A stretch of DNA of 64,000 nt from an uncultured Eggerthellaceae bacterium (GTDB lineage Bacteria; Actinomycetota; Coriobacteriia; Coriobacteriales; Eggerthellaceae), in the NCBI GenBank assembly GCA_910588205.1, contig CAJUQK010000009.1:10326-74325 (forward strand). Reading direction: 5' to 3'. The position numbers and the translations under genes were made by a program. Position 1 is the stretch's first letter. Each line of letters opens with the position of its first letter. A model generated the notes under the pieces. The model saw nothing but the letters and a program-made list of their open reading frames with translations, was not told the origin of the DNA and did no database searches. This document shows positions 33,802 through 43,035 of this stretch, in pieces.

Positions 33802-36084
33802 TTGGACCATATGCAGAAGAAACATCGGGCCGCTTCGTGGGCTATGCATATCACCGCTGTGTGCGCGGGATTCTTCCTGGTAGCTTTTTTCGTGGTCACG
33901 GTGAATAACATGGCCACCATCTCCTCTCAAGTGGAAGAGATGAAAGACGGGCCGTTCCCCACTTCGGTGGCTGCGGGGCACATCGAAACGGACATCGCTC
34001 AGATCGAAACGCTTTCCACTCATCTGACCCATTTTCGCCTCTTTCCGGAAACGACTACGGAGCTTCGCCGTCAATTCCAAGAGATCGACGCGAATCTGCG
34101 TGAGCAGTTCAAGCAGATGAATCCCCATGCATTGCTCAACCCCGCAGATACGCGGGTGCTCAAAGCTGACTACGAGATGCTCTATGTGCGACTGACCCAT
34201 GTGTTGAGGCTGGTGGAAGACGAATCCATCACCAGCGAATTCACCGAAGCCTATGTGGAAGACAACATCATGCCGCTGTCGGACAAGATGCTGTCCCTGG
34301 CGAATAAGATCATGGACGAGACCACTCAAGAAGTCTCAAGAACGTACACGGTGGTCAATGCAGCCTGCATGCAAACTATCATCCTCTCCTGCATCCTGAT
34401 GGTGTGCGTGGTAGTGCTCATCGGCTTTTATCTGATCCTCTTGCGCAGGAAGCAGCATCAGGAGAATCTCTTGCGACAGCATCTGGAAGAGGCCGTCTCT
34501 CTTGCTGAGCAGGCCAATGAGGCGAAGAGCGATTTCCTTTCGAACATGAGCCATGACATCCGCACTCCCATGAATGCCATCATCGGGTTGACGCGTATTG
34601 CTGATGACAACATCGATGATCCCCTGCGGGTGAAACAATGTCTGACGCGTATCATGACCTCATCTCGGCACCTGCTTTCGCTCATCAATGACGTGCTTGA
34701 TATGAACAAGATCGAAAGCGGTAAGACAACGCTTACGGAGGAGCGGTTCTCTTTGCCTGATCTGTTGTCGGAACTGATCACCATCGTGCACCCCCAGTCT
34801 GCAGAGAAGCACCTACACGCTGATGTCATCATCAACGATATCCATCACGAACAGCTTCTGGGTGATTCCATGCGATTGCGCCAGATCCTGTTGAACCTCA
34901 TTTCGAACGCCATTAAGTACACCAATGAAGGTGGCTTCGTGCGGCTGATCGTGACGGAAGACACGCCTACGGTCAATGGTGTGGCGAACATGCAGTTCGT
35001 CGTGGAGGACAACGGTATCGGCATGGAGGAGGAATTCCTCCAGTATGTCTTCGAACCCTTCGAGCGGGAACGCAACGACACAACCAACTTCACCGAAGGT
35101 ACGGGGTTGGGGATGGCTATCACGAAGAACCTCGTGGAACTCATGGGGGGAACCATTCAGGTAGAGAGCGAAGTGGGGAAGGGGACGAAGTTCCGCGTGA
35201 AGCTTCCGCTCAAGGTGGAGGATGATGCGGAGCAGGGACAGCCGTTCGACACCTCTGGCTTCGAGGGCCTGCGTATCCTGATAGTGGATGACAACTACCT
35301 GGTCATGCAGAACACCATCCATACCTTAACGGAGTTCGGTGTTGCTGCTGAGGGCGTCACCGTTCCTGAACGCGCGGCAGACACCGTAGCGCACGCCCTA
35401 ACGGAAGGGAAGGCGTTCGATCTGGTGATCGTAGATCTTGAGATGCCTAGCATGGGCGGAGCTGAGTGCATCCAAAGCATCCATGAGGCTGTGGCTGCAA
35501 CCGAAGAGCCCGCACCCACTATCGTGGTGGCTTCCTATGGAGGCGGCGTTCAGGATGATGCGGAGCAGATCGAGGGCACCCAAGCCGTTATCTCAAAACC
35601 GCTGTTCCGATCCGTGCTCTACGCTGCAGTGCGGCAGTGCTGCATCGATGACGACCAGACACTCGAGCGCACGGCTCCTCTGGAGCGGATGCGCCTGGGC
35701 GGCCGTGTGTTGTTGGTGGAAGACAACGAGATCAACCGTGAGATAGGGACCGAGTTGGTCTCCAAATTCGGCCCCGTGGTTGAGAGCGCGGTTGATGGGA
35801 TAGAGGCCGTGGCGAAGGTGGCCGACGAACCGGACGGTTACTATGACCTAGTGCTCATGGATTGTAAGATGCCGCACATGAACGGGTTCGAGGCGACAGA
35901 GGCCTTGCGGAAGTTCGCCCAGGAACGGGGACGCGCCCATCTGCCTATCGTTGCCATGACGGCGAACGCCTTTGCGGAGGATCGTGACCATGCTCTGGCT
36001 TCAGGGATGGACGGGTTCCTTACCAAACCCATCGATATGACGGAGTTGGAGAAGACCCTTCGCGCATATCTGCCCAAGGAGTAG
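33802..36084 (+). CDS. Hybrid sensor histidine kinase with two receiver domains
   Basis: A 760-residue membrane kinase. One helix near residues 15-38 and another near 190-215 flank a helical extracytoplasmic sensor of about 150 residues. The HisKA domain has the phosphoacceptor in SHDIRTPMNAIIG (His251), and the ATPase domain has LISNAIKYTNEG, VEDNGIGM and GTGLGMAITKNLVELMGG. Receiver 1 (ILIVDDNYLVM, VIVDLEMPSMGG) and receiver 2 (LLVEDNEINREIG, LMDCKMPHMNG, FLTKPIDM) follow. The start is probably TTG 33802 after GGAGG; ATG 33811 is an alternative. No response regulator is adjacent, so the partner is unknown. Confidence 0.9.
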   Translation: MDHMQKKHRAASWAMHITAVCAGFFLVAFFVVTVNNMATISSQVEEMKDGPFPTSVAAGHIETDIAQIETLSTHLTHFRLFPETTTELRRQFQEIDANLREQFKQMNPHALLNPADTRVLKADYEMLYVRLTHVLRLVEDESITSEFTEAYVEDNIMPLSDKMLSLANKIMDETTQEVSRTYTVVNAACMQTIILSCILMVCVVVLIGFYLILLRRKQHQENLLRQHLEEAVSLAEQANEAKSDFLSNMSHDIRTPMNAIIGLTRIADDNIDDPLRVKQCLTRIMTSSRHLLSLINDVLDMNKIESGKTTLTEERFSLPDLLSELITIVHPQSAEKHLHADVIINDIHHEQLLGDSMRLRQILLNLISNAIKYTNEGGFVRLIVTEDTPTVNGVANMQFVVEDNGIGMEEEFLQYVFEPFERERNDTTNFTEGTGLGMAITKNLVELMGGTIQVESEVGKGTKFRVKLPLKVEDDAEQGQPFDTSGFEGLRILIVDDNYLVMQNTIHTLTEFGVAAEGVTVPERAADTVAHALTEGKAFDLVIVDLEMPSMGGAECIQSIHEAVAATEEPAPTIVVASYGGGVQDDAEQIEGTQAVISKPLFRSVLYAAVRQCCIDDDQTLERTAPLERMRLGGRVLLVEDNEINREIGTELVSKFGPVVESAVDGIEAVAKVADEPDGYYDLVLMDCKMPHMNGFEATEALRKFAQERGRAHLPIVAMTANAFAEDRDHALASGMDGFLTKPIDMTELEKTLRAYLPKE

Positions 36085-36114
36085 CGTTGCGGCCCTGGGC
36101 GCAAGGGTTTGTTG

Positions 36115-38226
36115 TTATTGCACGAACAGGGTCAGGCGCCGGGTGGCGCGGGAGATGGCCGTGTACAGCCTCCGGCGCTCCAGTGGGTCCGCGGGATCAA
36201 GCCCCACCGGTGCCTTCGCTATGATCACCCCGTCGAACTCCAGCCCTTTGGCCAATGCCAGAGGGATCACCACGGTGCCGTGCTCCGGTAGCGGACGTTT
36301 CCCATCCATGACAGCCGGATGCAGATCGTATTCAGTCAACTGCTTCCCTAGCCGCTTCGCATCCTGCTTCCAAGGAACGATGATGGCCGTGAGCCCTTCT
36401 TCCTCTTCCGCCTGACGCAGGGTCTTCGCCAGTTCTGGCAGGTACTCTTCTGGTGAGGGCTCCAGGATGACAGGGTCCGTGCCATCCCGCTGGACAGACT
36501 GGATGCTCATGCCCGTAGTAGGGCTGGCCAGGCGACCGAACAACTCTGTGATCTGGGGTGTGCAGCGATAGCTGGTGGGGAGCGTGCATTCTGAGACGGG
36601 CCCATGGCAGATGCCCCCGCGGGTGTCTGCGAAGATGGCGCGGATCTCATCGAAGCTAGCCGTTCCTTCGGCAATGGCCTGATTCGGATCTCCCAGCAGC
36701 AGGAAATGGGCGTTGCGGAAGTACCGCGCGGCTACGATGAGCTGGGCTGCTGTGTAGTCTTGCACCTCGTCGATCATGGCGAAGCGCACCTCTTCGGCAG
36801 CCAGGCCCGTGATGCCCATCTTGAGATAGATCCATTCCAGGGACGTGAGGCCGCCACGCCCCAGCAGGCGGAACCCGAGGTGGTCGATGTCTATCCAGGC
36901 GTCCTCTTCGAGCAGGGTATAGGCGGGAGCGAACCGGCGACGGACGAACTGTCGTGCAGCGGAGATCGCCTCCTCTTCGGTCAATAGCTCAACAGGGCTT
37001 CCGAAGAGGCTGATCTGCTCGTCAATGGAAAGAGCGGCCAGCTGGTCTTGGACCTCATCTTTGGCAGCCAGCTGATTCAACCGGGCATCCAGCCGCTTCG
37101 CTAGAGCCTCGCGTATCAGCGTGACGCGTCGTGGGCCTGCGGGCAGGTTGCCGTGCTTGGCGGAGAGCTTGAGCATCTGGCTGGCGCTGATGAGCCGCGT
37201 GCCGTCCCAGCTGATGTCTCTGAAGTCCCCCGGCTGGAAGTCGAAGCGCTCCAAGGCGGCATCGATGGCATCAAGCCGCTCTACTGGTACATTCGCATCT
37301 CCCACTCCGCGTCCCTCAGGGAGGAGACTTGCCATGAGGTCGTGCCACGGCATCATGGGCGGATTCTTCTCCCCCATCTGAGGCAGGACGCTCTCGATGT
37401 AGGTTCCGAAGACGGCGTTGGGCGTGATGAGGGCAACCTGGCGTGGGTCCAAGGAATCACGCAGTTGGTAGAAGAGGTAGGCGATGCGCTGCATCATCAC
37501 AGAGGTCTTGCCGCTCCCCGCCGCGCCTATGACCAGCAATGTAGGAACGTCTTCGTGGCGGATGACGGTGTTCTGTTCCTTTTGGATGGTAGTGGTGATG
37601 GCCTCCATGTGGCTGGACTTGCCCTGTTTCAGTGACTGGAGCAGCAGTGGATCCTGGATAGCTACCGTCGTGTCGAAGTACTGATGCAGTGTGTCTTCGG
37701 TGATGCTGAACTGACGGCGCAGCTGCAAATCGGCTTGGATGGTGCGGCCGTTCGCTTGGTAGGAAGTAGGGCCGGTGCCTTGGTTGTAGTAGGTCTCCGC
37801 TATGGGGGAGCGCCAGTCCACCACCAGCTTCTGGTAGTTCTCATCCGAGATGCCTGCTGCGCCGATGTAGATCTCTTTCACGTCTTCGAACTGGGGAAAC
37901 TTGAGATTCACCTTCGCGAAATAGGGCTGCTTGAGCAGCAGGGTGATGTCAGCGAGACGCTGAGCGTCCAGTGTCTGGGTCAGGTTCGACATCTCGACGA
38001 TGGTGTTCATGGCGCTGAAATCCGCGTAGGTTTCCATGGCGTCTGCGTAGTTCGCTAAGTTCACGGAGAGCTCTTCTGCCATGGAGCGTTTGTCTTGCTC
38101 GGCCTGAGCGGCGGTGCGCTCCATGCGCTTGACGCAATCAGCACCTAAGCGCTTGAGGTCAGCGTAGACGTGGGTGAGATGAGCTTGTTCTTGTTGGAAA
38201 ATGTCATTTTGCATGGGGAGCATCAT
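36115..38226 (-). CDS. helD: HelD/UvrD-like superfamily 1 helicase
   Basis: A 703-residue SF1 ATPase. Long N-terminal coiled coil (residues 1-110), Walker A VIGAAGSGKTSVMMQRIAYLF (shown in part), MIDEVQDYTAAQL, LLGDPNQAI and C-terminal RRRLYTAISRATRRLTLFVQ. This layout fits HelD, which releases RNA polymerase from stalled complexes and is associated with rifamycin tolerance in some actinobacteria. ATG 38226 follows TAGGGACTCG; ATG 38214 is an alternative. It is divergent from the argGH leader region. Confidence 0.85.
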   Translation of the reverse strand: MMLPMQNDIFQQEQAHLTHVYADLKRLGADCVKRMERTAAQAEQDKRSMAEELSVNLANYADAMETYADFSAMNTIVEMSNLTQTLDAQRLADITLLLKQPYFAKVNLKFPQFEDVKEIYIGAAGISDENYQKLVVDWRSPIAETYYNQGTGPTSYQANGRTIQADLQLRRQFSITEDTLHQYFDTTVAIQDPLLLQSLKQGKSSHMEAITTTIQKEQNTVIRHEDVPTLLVIGAAGSGKTSVMMQRIAYLFYQLRDSLDPRQVALITPNAVFGTYIESVLPQMGEKNPPMMPWHDLMASLLPEGRGVGDANVPVERLDAIDAALERFDFQPGDFRDISWDGTRLISASQMLKLSAKHGNLPAGPRRVTLIREALAKRLDARLNQLAAKDEVQDQLAALSIDEQISLFGSPVELLTEEEAISAARQFVRRRFAPAYTLLEEDAWIDIDHLGFRLLGRGGLTSLEWIYLKMGITGLAAEEVRFAMIDEVQDYTAAQLIVAARYFRNAHFLLLGDPNQAIAEGTASFDEIRAIFADTRGGICHGPVSECTLPTSYRCTPQITELFGRLASPTTGMSIQSVQRDGTDPVILEPSPEEYLPELAKTLRQAEEEEGLTAIIVPWKQDAKRLGKQLTEYDLHPAVMDGKRPLPEHGTVVIPLALAKGLEFDGVIIAKAPVGLDPADPLERRRLYTAISRATRRLTLFVQ

Positions 38227-38313
38227 AAACGAGTCCCTACCCCTTGCCTAGCCTTGAATAGGGCGCTTACTCAGGGCGAGTTTGCTCTGCCAGCCGTTCA
38301 CAGGCGCGGCTGC

Positions 38314-38340
38314 TTGACACGTATCTGATTGTGTTATCAT
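38314..38340 (+). promoter_or_regulatory. argG operon promoter
   Basis: Consensus -35 TTGACA (38314-38319) and -10-like TATCAT (38335-38340), spacer 15 bp, 29 bp before the leader-peptide ATG. Confidence 0.6.
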
Positions 38341-38369
38341 CTTCGGCCAAGCGGACAGGAAAGGACTTC

Positions 38370-38465
38370 ATGAAAACACTCGCGGTACAGGATCCAAGCG
38401 CAGCCATCACGGCTGACGTTGCCGCGTGCATCCGCGTTCGCATTTCTCGACGACGACTTTCCTAA
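38370..38465 (+). CDS. Arginine-rich leader peptide upstream of argG
   Basis: A 31-codon open frame with a strong ribosome site (GGAAAGGA) ending IRVRISRRRLS-stop. Five of its last ten residues are arginine (two CGC, three consecutive CGA). It lies between a good promoter and argG, the arginine-biosynthetic gene, and its terminal codons overlap a terminator-like hairpin. This fits a ribosome-sensing leader peptide. The peptide is too short for homology to help; evidence is composition, ribosome site and context. Confidence 0.65.
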   Translation: MKTLAVQDPSAAITADVAACIRVRISRRRLS

Positions 38466-38483
38466 GTCGTCTTTCTTCTTTCT
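38452..38483 (+). terminator. Attenuator-like hairpin overlapping the leader-peptide stop
   Basis: GACGACTT-TCCT-AAGTCGTC is a perfect 8-bp stem followed by TTTCTTCTTTCT. Its 5' arm covers the last Arg codons of the leader peptide, so a ribosome stalled there would block it. A second stem, GAGGGACGTC with GACGT-gtg-CCCTC (38484-38520), lies just downstream. Confidence 0.6.
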
Positions 38484-38646
38484 GAGGGACGTCTGCCTTT
38501 GATGGCTTGACGTGTGCCCTCGCACCTACACCCTGCATTACCTGTACCACCAGCACCACCTAGCACTATCCGAGATGCGCATGCGTCTCATCTTTGAACC
38601 CGAATGGATATCAGCCTGCGGGCTGACAGCGCGAAGGAGCATCATC

Positions 38647-39906
38647 ATGGCGAAGGAAAAAGTGATACTGGCTTACTCGGGCGGTCTTGATACGTCGGTT
38701 TGCATCAAGTGGCTACAAGAGCATTACAACCTGGACGTGATCGCCGTGGCTGGTGACCTCGGTCAAGACCACGAAGGCCTGGAGGCCATCAAGAAGAAGG
38801 CCCTAGAATCCGGCGCCGTCGACTGCTTGGTGGTGGATATGCGGGAGGATTTCGCCAATGAATACCTGACCAGCGCCATGGCAGCCAACGCCCTGTATGA
38901 GAACAAGTATCCGTTGGTGAGCGCACTCTCCCGGCCGCTGATCGCGAAGCATCTGGTAGATGCCGCTCACATCTACGGTGCGAAGTACATCGCCCATGGT
39001 TGCACGGGCAAGGGCAATGACCAGGTGCGCTTCGAATCCTCCATCCTCATGCTTGACCCGTCTCTGGAGATCATCGCTCCCGTGCGCAATTGGGACTTGG
39101 GGAGCCGGGACGAGGAGATGGCCTGGGCTGAAGAGCATGGCATCCCCGTGCCCACCACGAAGGCATCGCCCTATTCTATTGATGACAATCTGTGGGGCAG
39201 GGCCATTGAATGCGGCGTGTTGGAGGACCCTTGGGCTGAGCCGCCGGAGGATATCTACACCATGACCGTGGCACCGCAGGCAGCTCCGGATGAACCCACC
39301 TACGTAGATGTGACCTTCGAAGCGGGCATTCCTTGTGCGTTGGACGGCGAACCCATGCGCTATCTGGATATCATCTATGCCATGAATGAGCTGGCAGGTC
39401 AGAATGGTTTCGGCCGCTTGGATATGATCGAGAACCGGCTGGTGGGCGTGAAGAGCCGCGAATGCTACGAGGTTCCCGGTGCGCTAGCGCTGATCTGCGC
39501 CCATAAGGCACTGGAGGACTTGTGCTTGGAGCGTAGCGTGCTTCATTTCAAGTTGGGTATAGAGCAGGCCTGGGCGGAGCAGGTCTACAACGGCCTGTGG
39601 TTCTCGCCGCTGAAGGAGGCGCTGGATGCGTTCCTGACCGACACCCAGCAGTGCGTGACCGGAACCGTGAAGATCAAGCTCTACAAGGGCAGCTGCACGG
39701 TGGTGGGCCGGAAGAGCGTCTACTCCCTCTATGACCTAGGCTTGGCTACCTATGATGCCGATGATGCCTTCGACCACAATGCTGCCAAGGGTTTCATCGA
39801 TCTGCATGCGCTCTCCTGCAAGACCTGGGCTGAGAACCGTCTCTCTCAGGGCGCGCGGATGAACCAATTCAGCGCGGTGAAGGAAACCAAAGATCAATTC
39901 GCGTAG
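38647..39906 (+). CDS. argG: Argininosuccinate synthase
   Basis: A 419-residue enzyme joining citrulline and aspartate with ATP in arginine biosynthesis. The nucleotide-binding AYSGGLDTSVCIKWL starts at residue 8; AHGCTGKGNDQVRFE and DDNLWGRAIECGVLEDPW are family signatures. ATG 38647 is the usual start (MAKEKVILAYSGG) after GAAGGAGC; the frame is open upstream without similarity. It is followed after 68 bp by argH. A leader peptide and hairpin precede it. Confidence 0.96.
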   Translation: MAKEKVILAYSGGLDTSVCIKWLQEHYNLDVIAVAGDLGQDHEGLEAIKKKALESGAVDCLVVDMREDFANEYLTSAMAANALYENKYPLVSALSRPLIAKHLVDAAHIYGAKYIAHGCTGKGNDQVRFESSILMLDPSLEIIAPVRNWDLGSRDEEMAWAEEHGIPVPTTKASPYSIDDNLWGRAIECGVLEDPWAEPPEDIYTMTVAPQAAPDEPTYVDVTFEAGIPCALDGEPMRYLDIIYAMNELAGQNGFGRLDMIENRLVGVKSRECYEVPGALALICAHKALEDLCLERSVLHFKLGIEQAWAEQVYNGLWFSPLKEALDAFLTDTQQCVTGTVKIKLYKGSCTVVGRKSVYSLYDLGLATYDADDAFDHNAAKGFIDLHALSCKTWAENRLSQGARMNQFSAVKETKDQFA

Positions 39907-39974
39907 GATATCCAGGCAGTTGCCTTTCAGGGTGCGGAGCTTTGGCTCCGCTGGTTGAGAAAGAAGGGACCCCC

Positions 39975-41351
39975 ATGGCACTCTGGTCAGGACGGTTCGA
40001 AGAGGGCGTGGATGCGTTCACGCAGCGGTTCGGTGCGTCATTGCCGGTGGATCAGGTGATGTATCGGCAAGATATAGCTGGGTCGAAGGCCCATGCTGCT
40101 ATGTTGGCAGATCAGGGCATCATCTCGCCAGGGGATGCCCAGGCCATTCGCGATGGTCTTGACGGCATCCAGACAGATATCGAAGCCGGTACGTTCACCT
40201 TCGACATCAACGACGAAGACATTCACATGGCTATAGAGCGGGCGCTGACGGAGCGCATCGGTAGTGCGGGAGCGCGGCTGCATACGGGGCGGTCCCGCAA
40301 TGATCAGGTGGTTACCGACACGCGGCTGTTCGCGAAGGAGCGCTGTGCTGCGCTGTTGGCGGCGAACAAGGTGCTGCGGGAGGCGCTCATCAGCCAGGCG
40401 GAAGCGAACCTTCAGGTCGTCATGCCCGGCTACACCCATTTGCAGCATGCGCAGCCGGTCCTCTTCGCTCATCATATGCTGGCTTATACGTGGATGTTCA
40501 CGCGGGATACCGAACGCCTTGAGGCGGCGATGCGGGCAGCGGATGCGTCCCCGTTGGGGGCGGCTGCGTTGGCGGGGACCACCTATCCCTTGGATAGGTT
40601 CGCCACCGCCGAAGCCCTTGGGTTCAGCCGTCCCATCCCCAATTCTTTGGACGCGGTGTCTGACCGGGACTTCCTACTGGATTTGGTCTATGCGGCCAGC
40701 GTTTCCTGCATCCACCTGACGCGGCTCTGCGAGGAGTTGATCCTCTGGTCTAGCGCGGAGTTCGGGTTCATCACCCTCTCTGATTCCTATTCCACGGGCT
40801 CTTCCATCATGCCGCAGAAGAAGAACCCTGACTTCGCAGAGCTCATTCGCGGAAAAGCGGGGCGCGTGGTGGGGGACCTGATGGGACTGCTCATGACGCT
40901 GAAGTCTCTTCCGCTGGCCTACAACAAGGACTTGCAGGAAGACAAGGAAGGCGCGTGGGATGCTGCCGACACGCTGGAGGATTGCTATCGGTGCGCTGCG
41001 GGGATGCTGGCGAACATGCAAGTGAGGCCGGAGGCTATGATGGTCCAGGCGCGCAAGGGTCACTTGGCAGCAACGGATGTGGCGGACTATCTGGCGAAGC
41101 GAGGGATGCCGTTTCGGCAGGCTCATGAGGTGGTTGGGCATCTGGTGTTGCTCTGCGAGAAGCGCGGGTGTAGCCTAGATGATCTGGCCTTGGAGGACTT
41201 CCAAGCAGAATCAGGGCTCTTCGAAGACGATATCGTGGAGGAGTTGGACCTGCGGCGCATCGTGGATGCGCGTACCACCTATGGAGGTACGGCCACCGAA
41301 GCTGTTCGCCAACAGCTTCAGGAAGCGAAAGCCGCCCTCGGCCGACCGTAA
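39975..41351 (+). CDS. argH: Argininosuccinate lyase
   Basis: A 458-residue fumarase/aspartase-superfamily enzyme that cleaves argininosuccinate to arginine and fumarate, the last step of arginine synthesis. Signature GSSIMPQKKNPDFAELIRGK, HTGRSRNDQVVTDTRLF and PGYTHLQHAQPVLFAHH are all present. ATG 39975 follows AAGAAGGGAC. It forms an operon with argG and ends at a hairpin. Confidence 0.96.
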   Translation: MALWSGRFEEGVDAFTQRFGASLPVDQVMYRQDIAGSKAHAAMLADQGIISPGDAQAIRDGLDGIQTDIEAGTFTFDINDEDIHMAIERALTERIGSAGARLHTGRSRNDQVVTDTRLFAKERCAALLAANKVLREALISQAEANLQVVMPGYTHLQHAQPVLFAHHMLAYTWMFTRDTERLEAAMRAADASPLGAAALAGTTYPLDRFATAEALGFSRPIPNSLDAVSDRDFLLDLVYAASVSCIHLTRLCEELILWSSAEFGFITLSDSYSTGSSIMPQKKNPDFAELIRGKAGRVVGDLMGLLMTLKSLPLAYNKDLQEDKEGAWDAADTLEDCYRCAAGMLANMQVRPEAMMVQARKGHLAATDVADYLAKRGMPFRQAHEVVGHLVLLCEKRGCSLDDLALEDFQAESGLFEDDIVEELDLRRIVDARTTYGGTATEAVRQQLQEAKAALGRP

Positions 41352-41368
41352 CACAGGGCGAACCCAGA

Positions 41369-41399
41369 GGACGGTTCTGGGTGTTAGCCAGTACCGTCC
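41369..41399 (+). terminator. Terminator after argH
   Basis: GGACGGT and ACCGTCC form a perfect 7-bp stem, followed by T-rich CCGTTGTTCTGTTCTTGTT. An overlapping ACCCAGA/TCTGGGT hairpin competes. It lies before a convergent gene. Confidence 0.55.
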
Positions 41400-41416
41400 C
41401 CGTTGTTCTGTTCTTG

Positions 41417-41836
41417 TTACTGCTCTATTGGGCGCGTGTCATCAGAGATCCAGTCCACCCAGCTTCCGGCATAGCATTGCTGCCCTGTGTACCCTTGGGA
41501 TTCCAGAAGGTCGCAAGCCTCACGCGCAAGACCGCCGTCATAGCAGTAGACGATGAACTCATCTTGAGAATTAAGGTTTGCATCTGTGAACCCTTCGACA
41601 AAATATTCCGCAGTGTCGCGCAGGGATTCCTTCGCTTCGATGAGCTGAATGGAGATAGCGCCCGGAATACGACTCTCCTCGTACATGAACCCAGGACGCA
41701 CGTCTACGAAGGGACGGACGGGAAGACGGAAATCGCGGTCAAGCGAGGAAAGAGTGACCCGGTCAGACCCCGTTTTTTCAAGAGGCCTGCGCGAAGGCCC
41801 GAACACGATGGCTCGGTTTTCCATAGGGGACGGCAT
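41417..41836 (-). CDS. Rhodanese-like domain protein
   Basis: A 139-residue protein with one rhodanese fold: PFVDVRPGFMYEESRIPGAIS and the active-site loop VYCYDGGLAREACDLL, with the catalytic Cys in place. These enzymes transfer sulfane sulfur, though the substrate is not known. ATG 41836 follows GGAGACG. It is the last chromosome-type gene before the GC-rich element; its 5' end is only about 115 bp from the element's first gene. Confidence 0.85.
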   Translation of the reverse strand: MPSPMENRAIVFGPSRRPLEKTGSDRVTLSSLDRDFRLPVRPFVDVRPGFMYEESRIPGAISIQLIEAKESLRDTAEYFVEGFTDANLNSQDEFIVYCYDGGLAREACDLLESQGYTGQQCYAGSWVDWISDDTRPIEQ

Positions 41837-41950
41837 GTCGTCTCCTATGAGGCTGTATGCTTCGGCACTCCAAGAATGTCAGCGAGGGTGCGGGACCGCC
41901 CTGGAGCGCAGCTCGGCGAACGGCGTGAATGTCCGGGCGAGCGGACCCCT

Positions 41951-42346
41951 CTATTCCTCGCCGCCCTCCGCTTCGCATCCTTCGGCCTTGAGGGCCATGT
42001 CGAGGGCTGACAGCACGAAACGCTGCCCCTCGTCGGAAAGGTGCGAGAACCCGTCTGCGATCCTCTTGGCCCTCGCGGACCCCACAGAGCGCTCCCGGAC
42101 GATCGACGTGGGACCCTTGAACGCATCGTCAGGGTCGATTCCGTAGATGCTGAGCATATGGAGCAGCACGTCCTTGGCCACATGGTTCCGTCCCGACTCC
42201 ATGTTGTAGATGGCTTGTGCAGAAACCCTGAAGATGTCTCCGACCTCTTTGGCGGTCATGCCGCATTCCTTTCGATACTTCTTTAAGTAAGCACCGATGA
42301 CCTCATCGCTCAGTTCGACGCCCACATGCTTGGGATATCTCTCCAC
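41951..42346 (-). CDS. XRE-family repressor at the element's left end
   Basis: A 131-residue protein with a helix-turn-helix near residues 20-70 (KYRKECGMTAKEVGDIFRVS followed by AQAIYNMESGRN), and a C-terminal helical region. The start is GTG 42346, after AAGGGAGA; the frame is open 70 codons further up but that stretch contains the AT-rich control region. It is divergent from the element's plus-strand genes and probably represses them. Confidence 0.8.
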   Translation of the reverse strand: MERYPKHVGVELSDEVIGAYLKKYRKECGMTAKEVGDIFRVSAQAIYNMESGRNHVAKDVLLHMLSIYGIDPDDAFKGPTSIVRERSVGSARAKRIADGFSHLSDEGQRFVLSALDMALKAEGCEAEGGEE

Positions 42347-42542
42347 GCATTCTCCCTTCTCCGCCCATAGCGTGCCGATGTGTGTTTTACGCTCAAACAA
42401 ATGATAACAAAAGTGGCTTCTTTTCATCCGACCACCCGCTTTGCACTCGCATATCGTTTTGGGTGAGGGGGCGCTGAATAAAACCTGCGCGCACCCTCGC
42501 AAGCAACTGAAACCGAGAACGCGAGCCAAGGGGGAGTGAAGG
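42347..42542. promoter_or_regulatory. Divergent control region of the element
   Basis: 196 bp between the repressor and the first plus-strand gene. It has a locally AT-rich tract (CAAACAAATGATAACAAAAG near 42398) that may hold the repressor promoter and operators, and TTGCAC near 42441 as a weak -35 for the plus side. The downstream ribosome site is AGGGGGAG-like. Confidence 0.45.
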
Positions 42543-42812
42543 ATGAGCGGCTGCATGGCATCTGTCGATTACAGGCCTCTGGCCGAGCGCATGGGCGAAC
42601 TTCGCTGTGATGTGAAGGAGGTCGCACGCGCCGCCGACGTCCCTTTGCCACGGGTCTTGGAGCTGATGGGGTGGGACGTGCATCGAAGGTCCGGTGCCGC
42701 CGCCGACATCCTGGACGGGAACCAGCTCGTTCGCGTGAGCGCCGCCCTCGGCGTGCCCCTGGGCGAGGTCATCGTCTTTGCCCGTGACGCCTCTGGTGAT
42801 GAGGGCCGATGA
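42543..42812 (+). CDS. Small helix-turn-helix-like protein
   Basis: An 89-residue protein: LAERMGELRCDVKEVARAAD and VPLPRVLELMGWD suggest a degenerate helix-turn-helix, then QLVRVSAALGVPLGEVIVFA, resembling the C-terminal helices of XRE domains. ATG follows GGGGGAGTGAAGG. Its stop overlaps the next start by ATGA. Probable regulator; function inferred only from fold and position. Confidence 0.6.
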   Translation: MSGCMASVDYRPLAERMGELRCDVKEVARAADVPLPRVLELMGWDVHRRSGAAADILDGNQLVRVSAALGVPLGEVIVFARDASGDEGR

Positions 42813-43030
42813 GCCTCACGGCAAGGGAGCGCTTCGACCGGCTCCCGAACTTCGTCTCCGTGGATGAGGCGGCTGCCTTCCTCGGGGTGTCCCGCGACAC
42901 GGTGTACGGCTACTACCGCCGAGGCCTGCTCAAGGGTTTCCGCACCAACGGCTCCACGGGCCGCTATCGGATCAACAAGGACTCGCTCGGGATCCTCGCC
43001 AACATCCCCCGCGACGACGAGGAGAGGTAG
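42809..43030 (+). CDS. MerR/excisionase-type DNA-binding protein
   Basis: A 73-residue single-domain protein: FVSVDEAAAFLGVSRDTVYGYY then GRYRINKDSL, a winged-helix of the helix-turn-helix 17/excisionase type. Such proteins act as directionality factors or regulators on mobile elements. It overlaps the preceding gene by four bases and precedes the next by five. Confidence 0.75.
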   Translation: MSLTARERFDRLPNFVSVDEAAAFLGVSRDTVYGYYRRGLLKGFRTNGSTGRYRINKDSLGILANIPRDDEER

Positions 43031-43035
43031 GACGC

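Noticed and set aside
41837..41950. Search for a tRNA gene or attachment core at the element boundary
   Set aside because: No tRNA-like fold or obvious direct repeat could be seen; the partner end is outside the window.
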